Below the pieces are notes generated by a model that did not search any database, was not told the DNA's origin, and saw only the letters and a list, made by a program, of their open reading frames with translations. Both the position numbers and the translations under genes were made by a program. 64,000 nt of DNA, taken from NCBI RefSeq assembly GCF_042683665.1, contig NZ_JBHUOO010000025.1. One strand, given 5' to 3'. Below, one piece after another: positions 36,930 through 45,386 of the stretch (positions within the stretch are counted from its first letter, which is position 1; every line of letters starts with the position of its first letter). The stretch is from Leeuwenhoekiella polynyae (GTDB lineage: Bacteria; Bacteroidota; Bacteroidia; Flavobacteriales; Flavobacteriaceae).

Positions 36930-39905
36930 TTAGTTTAAGGTTTCTAATGTGTCACAATCTAAACGCTGTTTTTCATCTTTTTTAGCAGGCTGCGTTTTTA
37001 AACCTTTATTTTTGGCACCGAGCATCATTGTGGTCAATTTGTTCTTTTTCTCAGCTACTTCTTGCTTCAGTTCTTTATCTTTTTCAATATCAAAATAAAC
37101 AACACCTTCTACTAAAGTTTTTTCAGCAACTGCACTTACAGACATTGGGTAGGTTGACCAAAGTACAAGATCGGCGTCTTTTCCTTCTGTAATACTGCCG
37201 GTACGATCATCTATATGTAGCATTTTTGCCGGATTTAAGGTGACAAACTTCCAAGCTTCTTCTTCAGGGACACCACCATATTTCATTGTTTTTGCAGCTT
37301 CCTGATTCAATCTACGGCTCATTTCTGCATCGTCACTATTGATTCCTGTTAAGACTCCCTGACTCCACATAATTGCTGCGTTGTACGGTATTGCGTCATT
37401 TACTTCATATTTGTAAGCCCACCAGTCGCTAAAGGTGGAACCGGCAACGCCATGTTCGGCCATTTTATCTGCTAGTTTGTAGCCTTCAAGAATGTGCGTA
37501 AACGTATTGATTCTAAAATCGAAATCTTCAGCAACTTTCATCAACATATTGATCTCACTTTGCACGTAAGAATGCGAAGTGATAAAGCGTTCTGCATTTA
37601 AGATTTCAGATAAGGTTTCCATCTCATAGTCTTTGCGAAAAGGCTTGCCACTGTTCTTTTTATTTTGATATTCCCGGGCACGCTGAAAATAATCTGTAAA
37701 CATCTGTTGCACTCCCATACGAGTCTGTGGGAATCTGCTGTAGCTCCCCCAATTGGATTGCTTCACATTTTCTCCTAAAGCAAATTTGATAAATTTGGCA
37801 TCGTCTAAAACCATCTCGTCAATACTAGAACCCCATTTGAGTTTCATAACTGCAGATTGACCACCTATTGGATTAGCAGAACCGTGAAGTAACTGAATGG
37901 TTGTTACACCACCGGCAAGATCTCTGTAGATATCTATATCATCTGGATTCACAGCGTCTTTCATGCGAACTTCAGCTGAGGAGTTTTGACCCGACTCGTT
38001 AATTGAAAATGCAGCAATATGCGAATGCTCATCTATAATTCCGCTTGTTAAATGCTTTCCTGTTGCGTCTACGGTCATAGCACCACCGGCACTAAGATCT
38101 TTGCCAACTTTAGCTATTTTTCCGTTCTTAACTAAAACATCGGTTTCTTCAAGAATTCCAGCTTCTTCGTTTGTCCAGACTGTTGCGTTTTTAAATAAAA
38201 TAGTTTGTGCTTCTGGCTTTTTATCATAACCGTAAGCAACATTAGGATAGGTGAGGGGGATAACTACTGGAGAAGTTTCTTCTTTATTATCGTCTTCATC
38301 TTTCTCTTCTTTAGTTTCTGAATCAGCTTTTTTAGTAGCAGTAAAAGTGGTTTCTTTTCCGTCAGGAAGAATTGCTTTCCCGCTCCATGGAGTGGTCGCA
38401 CTTACTTGTGTGATGATGCGCGTGTATCCTTTTGTGTTGGAATCAATACCGGTAAACATAACATTCAGCCATCCATCAGCATAACTAATCTTTGAACCTA
38501 GTTTGGTATCACCACTTTTCACGGTTACCGAAGGTTTATCGGTAGATTTAGAGAGAGTCATCTCATAGGATTTACCGCTTACATTCAAAGTGTAGCTCCC
38601 ATCAATATCAATAACTGAAGCATCTTTTAAGACGTTTTGAGAACCTTGAACCCAGTTTTCGTAAACTATAGATTCTTCATCAAAAATATTGCCTGAGGTT
38701 ATCAGGATGTTTGCCCAAGCCCCTTGCTTTAACGTTCCTAAAACATCAGATTTACCAAGTAATTCTGCCGGGATCGTAGTTAAAGCTTTTAATGCTGTAT
38801 CTTCTTTTAAACCATATTTAAAGGCTTTACGAAGCATTGGGAATAATTCATCTGGAGACTTAAGATCATTTGTTGTAATCGCAAACTTCAATCCGGCATC
38901 TTGTAGTTTGGCAGGATTGGTAGGTTCTTGATTCCACTCCAGCATTTGGCTTAAACTGACATAGTGAGCCTGGTACGGATCTTCAACATCATATGCATCT
39001 TGAAAATTTACAGGAATTATGTAAGAAGCTTGCGTAGCTTTAACTTCGTCAATACGCTTATACTCGTCACCGCCGCCCACAATGATAAATGAAACTCCGG
39101 TCTCTTTAGAAAGACTGGCTATGCGTAAATCGTCATACAGCCCATCACCTACAAAGATTTGCGGTAAATCCATATTTGCATTTAAAGCTTCAAGTGAAAG
39201 GTCTCGAGTATCTATATTCCCTTTTGCGTACCAATCTGCATCTACAAATACCTGTCTTATGAGTGCAGTAGCGCCCATAATAGAACCCGGATACGATTGT
39301 TGTGAAAGATTACTTTTATCAAAAGAAAAGAACTGAGCAGAGCGCGTATCTATCAAACGCTCAGCAGTATTTCCGTCAGAATTTAAAGCTACAAGAATAC
39401 CATTACCTCGGGCAAGACCATCTGCTTTATGTGAACTCACTACACCAAAACCCGCTTTTAATAAATCTTCAGCAGCTTTGCTGTCATATTCAAAATCGTT
39501 TAATGCATTTGTCTCAGCGCGTATATGGTCATTCCAGTAATAGCCGTCGCGTGTTGGTTCGTACTGAGGACTGCGACCGCCTCCTTGTCTTTTAGGAACT
39601 TCGACTCCAAATGTAGAATACATTTCAACGAACGAAGGATAAATGTGTTTGTCTTGCAGGTCAATAACAACAGCATTTTGAGGAGCTTTTACAGATTTTC
39701 CTACCGAAACTATTTTGCCATTTTTAATGAGGAGGCTTCCGTCTTTAATAGTTTCACCCGGAGCAGGATGCAGCGTTGCATTTTTAAAGAATGTGTAATT
39801 CGTGTTGCTGGTTTTTACCCCATCGTTTACCGGAAAATATTCTTGGGCTGAAACCAGACAGAACATGAATACTAACCATCCGGTCAAGAATAGTTTTTTG
39901 TTCAT
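36930..39905 (-). CDS. Secreted double-module amidohydrolase
   Basis: 991 aa with a signal peptide (MNKKLFLTGWLVFMFCLVSA) and two amidohydrolase modules. The first (about 30-430) is degenerate: YPSFVEMYSTFGVEV in place of HxH. A beta-rich linker (about 440-545) ends in an acidic run. The second (about 565-960) keeps DEHSHIAAF and SHSYVQSEI plus the terminal DADLVLWSTYPM. Only the second module looks metal-binding. The gene begins an operon with the 432-aa homologue, and a near-perfect palindrome lies directly upstream of its ATG. Confidence 0.9.
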   Translation of the reverse strand: MNKKLFLTGWLVFMFCLVSAQEYFPVNDGVKTSNTNYTFFKNATLHPAPGETIKDGSLLIKNGKIVSVGKSVKAPQNAVVIDLQDKHIYPSFVEMYSTFGVEVPKRQGGGRSPQYEPTRDGYYWNDHIRAETNALNDFEYDSKAAEDLLKAGFGVVSSHKADGLARGNGILVALNSDGNTAERLIDTRSAQFFSFDKSNLSQQSYPGSIMGATALIRQVFVDADWYAKGNIDTRDLSLEALNANMDLPQIFVGDGLYDDLRIASLSKETGVSFIIVGGGDEYKRIDEVKATQASYIIPVNFQDAYDVEDPYQAHYVSLSQMLEWNQEPTNPAKLQDAGLKFAITTNDLKSPDELFPMLRKAFKYGLKEDTALKALTTIPAELLGKSDVLGTLKQGAWANILITSGNIFDEESIVYENWVQGSQNVLKDASVIDIDGSYTLNVSGKSYEMTLSKSTDKPSVTVKSGDTKLGSKISYADGWLNVMFTGIDSNTKGYTRIITQVSATTPWSGKAILPDGKETTFTATKKADSETKEEKDEDDNKEETSPVVIPLTYPNVAYGYDKKPEAQTILFKNATVWTNEEAGILEETDVLVKNGKIAKVGKDLSAGGAMTVDATGKHLTSGIIDEHSHIAAFSINESGQNSSAEVRMKDAVNPDDIDIYRDLAGGVTTIQLLHGSANPIGGQSAVMKLKWGSSIDEMVLDDAKFIKFALGENVKQSNWGSYSRFPQTRMGVQQMFTDYFQRAREYQNKKNSGKPFRKDYEMETLSEILNAERFITSHSYVQSEINMLMKVAEDFDFRINTFTHILEGYKLADKMAEHGVAGSTFSDWWAYKYEVNDAIPYNAAIMWSQGVLTGINSDDAEMSRRLNQEAAKTMKYGGVPEEEAWKFVTLNPAKMLHIDDRTGSITEGKDADLVLWSTYPMSVSAVAEKTLVEGVVYFDIEKDKELKQEVAEKKNKLTTMMLGAKNKGLKTQPAKKDEKQRLDCDTLETLN

Positions 39906-39910
39906 AATTT

Positions 39911-39944
39911 AACTTAATTTAAGAGAATTCTTCTAAATTAAGTT
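39911..39944. promoter_or_regulatory. 34-bp near-perfect palindrome upstream of amidohydrolase operon
   Basis: AACTTAATTTA and TAAATTAAGTT arms (11 bp, perfect) around an AGAATTCT centre. It lies 5 bp upstream of the ATG at 39905. It could be an operator, or a hairpin in the 5' leader. Confidence 0.5.
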
Positions 39945-39995
39945 ATGGCTAGCTTCTTTAGGGCTTTTTAAGTGTAATTAAGATATTTTTAACGC

Positions 39996-41069
39996 TTAAA
40001 GAATTTGAGAATTTCCTTTAAAATAATTTACAAGTAATGCAACAACATAGCTGTAGCTCTGCATACCAGCAGGTTGGTTGTTGGCTTTAAGGTAACCGCC
40101 ATAAACTTTAGCTAAAAGCGGTTCTAAGGGGTTTTGATATTCAATCCAAAAATCTCGGGATTGCCGGTAGTTTGCGATTATACCAGGACGAATATTTTTA
40201 GTGAGTAATTCGCCAGCGTCAGGATTACGGGCATACACATCATTGAGACAATAGCGCAAAGCGAAAATACAACCTGAATATTGAAAGTAAGGATTGGGAT
40301 TATTGGTGGTTGCCATTACTGCAATAAAATTGGCTTCATTTTCCTTAGCGAAACCCAGTTGATGCGCCTCTTCATGACAGCTTACCAGTGGCCAACGATG
40401 AGCAGGTAGCAGCCCGTTTACTTGACCTTCTTGCGAAATGGGGTTGAGATAGCCCCCGAAACCCATATAACTCAGCGGAAGTCGAAATAAAGAGTTTTTA
40501 ATGCTTTTGGGTGCGTAGTCTAATTTCGGAAAATTGTTTTCTACAATTGCATAGCCATTAGGAGTTTCTTTGAAAATTTCATTTAGAGTGTACGGAAAAT
40601 CGACAGGAAGGCTGTCGTTTTCTTGTAACTCCTTATGTAGTGCATTAGATCTTTTTATGAGTCTCTGGGTGAGACTTATCAATTCTTCAGTAGTATATTC
40701 TTTATCGATATTTAAAGCTTGATGCAGCGGAAGCCGGTAATAGTTTAATCCCCAAAGTATGTGAAAGCTGAAGTAAATAATATTAGCAAAAAGAAGTCCT
40801 TCCGTTAGGAATTTGATTCCATTCTTAAAGCGATTTCTGAAGAGTTTTACGATTGAAAATATAAGATAAATTATGATCACGGCATACATCACATCTCCAA
40901 AAGAAAATGGAATCCAGCCCAGTACATACCGAAATAATTTTGACGAATACTGGTATAAACCATTGCTGTAATAGGTCTCAATAAACTGTGGAAAACGGGC
41001 TGTAAATTTTAAAGCAATTATTTGTAGAATTAGGACACCCGTATAAAGAAACAGTTTTTTGAGTTTCAT
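39996..41069 (-). CDS. DUF3810 membrane metallopeptidase-like protein
   Basis: 357 aa. Three N-terminal membrane helices (to about residue 105) precede HILWGLNYYRLPLHQAL and a long soluble domain. A zinc-peptidase-type motif HEEAHQLGFAKENEANF is visible (HExxH followed by downstream Glu). This is the DUF3810 family of Bacteroidota. Substrate unknown. Seven bp downstream of the reductase-like gene. Confidence 0.9.
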   Translation of the reverse strand: MKLKKLFLYTGVLILQIIALKFTARFPQFIETYYSNGLYQYSSKLFRYVLGWIPFSFGDVMYAVIIIYLIFSIVKLFRNRFKNGIKFLTEGLLFANIIYFSFHILWGLNYYRLPLHQALNIDKEYTTEELISLTQRLIKRSNALHKELQENDSLPVDFPYTLNEIFKETPNGYAIVENNFPKLDYAPKSIKNSLFRLPLSYMGFGGYLNPISQEGQVNGLLPAHRWPLVSCHEEAHQLGFAKENEANFIAVMATTNNPNPYFQYSGCIFALRYCLNDVYARNPDAGELLTKNIRPGIIANYRQSRDFWIEYQNPLEPLLAKVYGGYLKANNQPAGMQSYSYVVALLVNYFKGNSQIL

Positions 41070-41076
41070 ATAATTT

Positions 41077-41886
41077 CTAATAAACCTGTGATTCGGCGAC
41101 TACTTCTTCGTTTGTAATACTCAAATGACCGGGTAATTTGTTGTCTTTTGGCAAAACAGCCAAATACCTATCAAAGTTAGATGTATAAACCAGCTTAAAT
41201 TGAGGTTTGATTTTTAAATCAAGTTTTGCAATGATCTCGTTTATAAATTCCTGATGATGTATAAGGTCATTGCTTCCTAAGTGAAAGATGCCAAAACGCT
41301 TTCTGTTTATGATAAAATGTATTTGCTGTCCCAGCTTTCGGTCTGTGGTAGTATTCATGATTAAATGCGGAAAAACTTCAACTTGTTCCTGAAGTAAAAC
41401 TGCATTTTTTATCTGTCGAATTCGAGGCGAATTCACGCCAAAAACCATCGGCAACCTGATGATCGCATATTGTTCTTCCGGCAGGAAATTGAGGAAAAAG
41501 TTTTCACAACGTATTTTCAACTTTCCATATTTACTCTCAGAAAGTGTTTTATCAAACTCATAACTGGGGTAATTGGTAAAGGCATCAAAGACATTAGCTG
41601 AAGATAAATAGATCACAAAAATACCGGTGCGCTGTGCAAAATCACATAAATCTTCGTGCGCTTCCACCTGACCTTCAAAATCTCCTCTTAATGCTGAAAT
41701 AACCAAAGTAGGTCTTACCTGATTCAACACTTCATAAATACTGTCTTGTGTGACATCAAAATGAATGAAATGCTGATTGTCTGAATAAATTTTCCCCGTA
41801 TGATACGTGCCATAGGTGTCGTAGTAGCGGTGTAATTCTTTATACAATGCGCCACCCAGAAAACCACTGGCTCCCAGAATTAATAT
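41077..41886 (-). CDS. RmlD/NAD(P)-binding sugar-nucleotide-type protein, non-standard start
   Basis: About 270 aa. The N-terminal Rossmann motif ILILGASGFLGGALYKEL is encoded at 41886-41830. The rest resembles RmlD-like NAD(P)-dependent epimerases/dehydratases (LVISALRGDFEGQVEAH, VIYLSSANVFDAF, YEFDKTLSESKYG, IRLPMVFG). The first ordinary start codon is a TTG at 41847, which would cut off the dinucleotide-binding loop. Upstream, the frame is continuous with the gcvT stop codon (TAA 41923-41925) and has no ATG, GTG or TTG. I placed the start at ATA 41886 as an inference; ATT (41880) and ATC (41910) are alternatives. Confidence 0.7.
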   Translation of the reverse strand: MLILGASGFLGGALYKELHRYYDTYGTYHTGKIYSDNQHFIHFDVTQDSIYEVLNQVRPTLVISALRGDFEGQVEAHEDLCDFAQRTGIFVIYLSSANVFDAFTNYPSYEFDKTLSESKYGKLKIRCENFFLNFLPEEQYAIIRLPMVFGVNSPRIRQIKNAVLLQEQVEVFPHLIMNTTTDRKLGQQIHFIINRKRFGIFHLGSNDLIHHQEFINEIIAKLDLKIKPQFKLVYTSNFDRYLAVLPKDNKLPGHLSITNEEVVAESQVY

Positions 41887-41922
41887 TCTATGTGTATTTT
41901 GTGTAGGGATAAATTTTAAGTT

Positions 41923-43005
41923 TTAGCCTTTATAGAAAGGCAGTTTTACAACTTTAGCAGGGATGCTTTTATTGCGCACTTTGATGAAAATCTCAGTATC
42001 AACCTTTGCTAAATCTGTTTTGACGTATCCCAAGCCAATACCTTTCGATAAAGACGGAGACATTGTCCCGGATGTAACTACGCCAATCACCGTATCGTTT
42101 GCATCTGCGATCTCATAACCGTGACGTGGAATACCGCGTTCGATCATTTCAAAACCAATTAGTTTGCGTTCGGGACCGTTTTCTTTTTGAGCTTTTAAAG
42201 CTTCAGAATTAACAAAGTCTTTAGTAAATTTTGTGATCCACCCCAGTCCGGCTTGAATAGGAGAGGTGGTGTCGTCAATATCATTTCCATATAGACAATA
42301 TCCCATTTCCAGACGCAGCGTATCACGCGCGGCAAGACCTATGGGTTTGATACCGAAATCCTTTCCGGCTTCAAATACTTTTGTCCATAATTGTTCTGCG
42401 TGGTCATTGTGGCAATAGATTTCAAAACCACCGCTTCCGGTATACCCGGTTGCGCTGATGATCACGTGGTCTATTCCTGCAAAAGGCGCTACTTCAAAGT
42501 TGTAGAATTTAATAGCTGAAAGATCGGTTTCTGTCAGTGACTGCATCGCTTCAATGGCTTTTGGTCCCTGAATAGCCAGTAGTGAGAAGTTGTCTGAAAT
42601 ATTTTTCAGTTCAACGCCAAAGTTGTTGTGGCTGCTGATCCATTCCCAATCTTTTTCAATGTTTGAAGCGTTTACAACCAGCAAATATTCGTTTTCGCGA
42701 ATGCGGTAAACAATTAGATCGTCTACGATTCCGCCTTCATTATTGGGTAAACAGTTATACTGGGCACCGCCGATTTTTAGCTTAGAAATATCGTTGCTGC
42801 ACACCTTTTGAAGCAAATCGAGTGCTTTCTCACCAATTGCCAGGAACTCGCCCATATGCGAGACGTCAAAAACGCCTACGCCATTGCGTACCGTTTCGTG
42901 TTCGGCATTTACGCCTTCATAAGAAACAGGCATATTGTAACCGGCAAACGGAACCATTTTAGCTCCAAGATCTTCGTGTATTTTAGTAAGTGCAGTAGCT
43001 TTCAT
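41923..43005 (-). CDS. gcvT: Aminomethyltransferase, glycine cleavage T protein
   Basis: 360 aa. It starts MKATALTKIHEDLGAKMVPFAGYNMPVSY and contains GVFDVSHMGE, DDLIVYRI, LAIQGPKA and ISATGYTGSGGFEIYC. The R-D-x-LRLEMGYCLYGNDID core and the C-terminal VTSGTMSPSLSKGIGLGYV motif are also present. It transfers the methylene group from lipoate-bound aminomethyl to tetrahydrofolate. The other gcv genes are not in the window. Downstream of the threonine operon on the same strand. Confidence 0.97.
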   Translation of the reverse strand: MKATALTKIHEDLGAKMVPFAGYNMPVSYEGVNAEHETVRNGVGVFDVSHMGEFLAIGEKALDLLQKVCSNDISKLKIGGAQYNCLPNNEGGIVDDLIVYRIRENEYLLVVNASNIEKDWEWISSHNNFGVELKNISDNFSLLAIQGPKAIEAMQSLTETDLSAIKFYNFEVAPFAGIDHVIISATGYTGSGGFEIYCHNDHAEQLWTKVFEAGKDFGIKPIGLAARDTLRLEMGYCLYGNDIDDTTSPIQAGLGWITKFTKDFVNSEALKAQKENGPERKLIGFEMIERGIPRHGYEIADANDTVIGVVTSGTMSPSLSKGIGLGYVKTDLAKVDTEIFIKVRNKSIPAKVVKLPFYKG

Positions 43006-43059
43006 CTGTGATTTTTTAAGAGCACAAATGTATCAAAACTGCATTTAAAACGAGGGAGA

Positions 43060-44358
43060 CTAGCCTAACAAAAAAGACTTAAATTCTTCGTAGTTTTTTA
43101 TGGACGTAGCTTGCTTTTCCTTATGCATAACTTCTTCAATTTGTGGCGGAATCGCAATTTCTGCATCGATCACCGGATTAACAACCGGTAAAAATTTCAC
43201 CGGATGCGCGGTTTCTAAGAAGATACCATAAGCATCAGGATGGTCTTTAAGATAGTTTTTAAGCCCTAAATAACCCACTGCACCGTGCGGATCTGCAATA
43301 TATCCGGTTTTTTTGTAGATGTGCTGCATCGCTTCTTTAGTCTGCTCATCGTCGTAAGAGAACGATGATAATTTCTGCGAAAGGGTTTCCAGGTCGTTAT
43401 TAAACAATTTTTGAATACGAATAAAGTTTGACGGATCACCTACATCCATCGCATTGCTTATCGTCGCTACTGAAGGTTTTGGTTTGTAAACTCCGGTTTT
43501 CAAAAACTCAGGTACGATATCGTTTCGGTTTACCGAAGCCACGAAATGCTTGACCGGCATTCCTAGTTTATGGGCTACCATACCGGCGCAAATGTTACCA
43601 AAGTTTCCGCTAGGTACTGAAAAAACCAATTCTTTCCCTTTAGATTTAGCCTGCTTGTAAGCAAACAGGAAGTAGAATAATTGCGGTAACCAGCGTGCAA
43701 TGTTTATAGAGTTGGCTGAAGTCAACTTGCGTTTTGAAGTAATCTCCTCGTCCAGAAACGCGGTTTTAACCATCGCCTGGCAATCGTCGAAAACACCGTC
43801 GACTTCAAGTGCTGTAATGTTTGCCCCAAGTGTTGTTAATTGTTTTTCCTGAATGTCACTTACTTTTCCGGTAGGATAGAGGATGACCACATCAACACCT
43901 TCCACATTTAAAAAACCACGGGCAACAGCGCCACCGGTATCTCCACTGGTAGCCACCAAAACCGTAACCGGTTCTTTAGCGTCTTTTTGAGCTGAAAAAT
44001 ACCCCAGGCAACGCGCCATAAAACGCGCACCAACATCTTTAAAAGCCATGGTAGGACCATGAAATAATTCAAGAGTTGCGATGTTTTCTTCTAATTCTAC
44101 AACCGGAAAATCAAATGAAAGCACATCGGCAATGATATCTTTTAAGTCTTCATCCGGGATGACGCCATCTACAAATTGATGGATCGCTTCAAAGGCAATT
44201 TCGTTGTTAGAAAGGCTCTCTATGTTTTCAAAAAATGACGCTGGAAGGGGCTTGATTTCTTCCGGAAAATACAAGCCTTTATCCGGAGCAATTCCTCTTA
44301 CAACTGCTTCCTCTAAACCTACTTCTGGTGCTTTTCCGTTTAAACTGTAATAGTTCAT
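43060..44358 (-). CDS. thrC: Threonine synthase
   Basis: 432 aa from the ATG at 44358 (MNYYSLNGKAPEVGLEEAVVRGIAPDKGLYFPE), the standard N-terminus. The frame is open for 29 further codons up to the thrB stop, but that part is unlike family members. The PLP lysine is in HGPTMAFKDVGARF; other motifs are LVATSGDTGGAVARGF, SANSINIARWLPQ and FSVPSGNFGN. It converts O-phosphohomoserine to threonine. Last gene of thrABC. Confidence 0.95.
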   Translation of the reverse strand: MNYYSLNGKAPEVGLEEAVVRGIAPDKGLYFPEEIKPLPASFFENIESLSNNEIAFEAIHQFVDGVIPDEDLKDIIADVLSFDFPVVELEENIATLELFHGPTMAFKDVGARFMARCLGYFSAQKDAKEPVTVLVATSGDTGGAVARGFLNVEGVDVVILYPTGKVSDIQEKQLTTLGANITALEVDGVFDDCQAMVKTAFLDEEITSKRKLTSANSINIARWLPQLFYFLFAYKQAKSKGKELVFSVPSGNFGNICAGMVAHKLGMPVKHFVASVNRNDIVPEFLKTGVYKPKPSVATISNAMDVGDPSNFIRIQKLFNNDLETLSQKLSSFSYDDEQTKEAMQHIYKKTGYIADPHGAVGYLGLKNYLKDHPDAYGIFLETAHPVKFLPVVNPVIDAEIAIPPQIEEVMHKEKQATSIKNYEEFKSFLLG

Positions 44359-44445
44359 TTTTTCTAGGTATTCGTTTGGGTAATTATGCTGAAAAATCAC
44401 TTTTCCTACAGCTAGGAATATTTCCGAATCAGACAATTTTACCAA

Positions 44446-45375
44446 TTAGTTTTGTTCTAAAATTCTATTTCCGTGCTTAGAGACAGGAGATATGTAACTG
44501 TCGCTGAGCATATTTTTTTCTTTTAAAGATTTTTTTAACGCAAATTCAACTGAACCAGCATTTTGTAAGCCTTTACTTAGTGTGAACATTGAAGGTCCAG
44601 AGCCGCTAATTCCGAACGCTAAACCACCATTTTCTAATGCGGTTTGCTTATAGAAATCAAAATCCGGGATCAGGTTTTTACGATAGGGTTCTACCAGAAC
44701 GTCTTGCGTACTTGATGCGATTAAGTCGTAATCTGATTCGTATAATCCTGCGATTAAACCAGCCAGATTTCCAGTCTGTTTAATAGCATTTTTAAGTGAA
44801 ACATCTGCCGGTAGAATTTCCCGGGCTTCTTTTGTTTTTATTGTAATGTGTGGGTGAATTACCGTCACATATAACGCTTCAGGAACCGGAAGTGAAACGA
44901 TCTTTAAAGGCTCGTATCCGGTGATCAATGTGAAGCCTCCGTAAAGGCACGGAGCAACATTATCTGCGTGCTCATTTCCGCTGGCAACTGCTTCCCCTTT
45001 CATCCCAAAAGCGGTAAGCTCCAAATTAGTCAACGGCGTTTCTAAAAACTGATTGATGCCGTAAACGATTCCGGCAGCACTTGCAGCACTGCTTCCCACA
45101 CCACTTCCTAAACGAATCTTCTTATGGATCTCAATCTCGAATCCGAAATCAAGATTCAATGCTTCGACCATAGCCAAACCGGCAACGCCAACTACATTTT
45201 CTTTTGCCTCATAGGGCAATTCTGCACCGGTGATTTTTGTGATCTTAATGCCTTTTTCGGCAACTTTACGAATGACCATCTCGTCACCAAGACCGTCAAG
45301 TGCAAAGCCCAACACATCAAACCCACAGTTTACATTGGCTACCGTCGCTGGTGAAAAAACCCGTATTTCGTTCAT
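44446..45375 (-). CDS. thrB: Homoserine kinase
   Basis: 309-aa GHMP kinase. N-terminal VFSPATVANVNCGFDVLGFALDG, ATP loop RLGSGVGSSAASAAGIVYGIN and C-terminal GLAFGISGSGPSMFTLS. It phosphorylates homoserine. Eleven bp after thrA, in the threonine operon. Confidence 0.96.
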   Translation of the reverse strand: MNEIRVFSPATVANVNCGFDVLGFALDGLGDEMVIRKVAEKGIKITKITGAELPYEAKENVVGVAGLAMVEALNLDFGFEIEIHKKIRLGSGVGSSAASAAGIVYGINQFLETPLTNLELTAFGMKGEAVASGNEHADNVAPCLYGGFTLITGYEPLKIVSLPVPEALYVTVIHPHITIKTKEAREILPADVSLKNAIKQTGNLAGLIAGLYESDYDLIASSTQDVLVEPYRKNLIPDFDFYKQTALENGGLAFGISGSGPSMFTLSKGLQNAGSVEFALKKSLKEKNMLSDSYISPVSKHGNRILEQN

Positions 45376-45386
45376 CTGTTCAGGTT

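Noticed and set aside
44359..44445. 29-codon upstream extension of thrC from a TTG just after the thrB stop
   Set aside because: Family members begin at MNYYSLNGK; the extra residues are unlike them.
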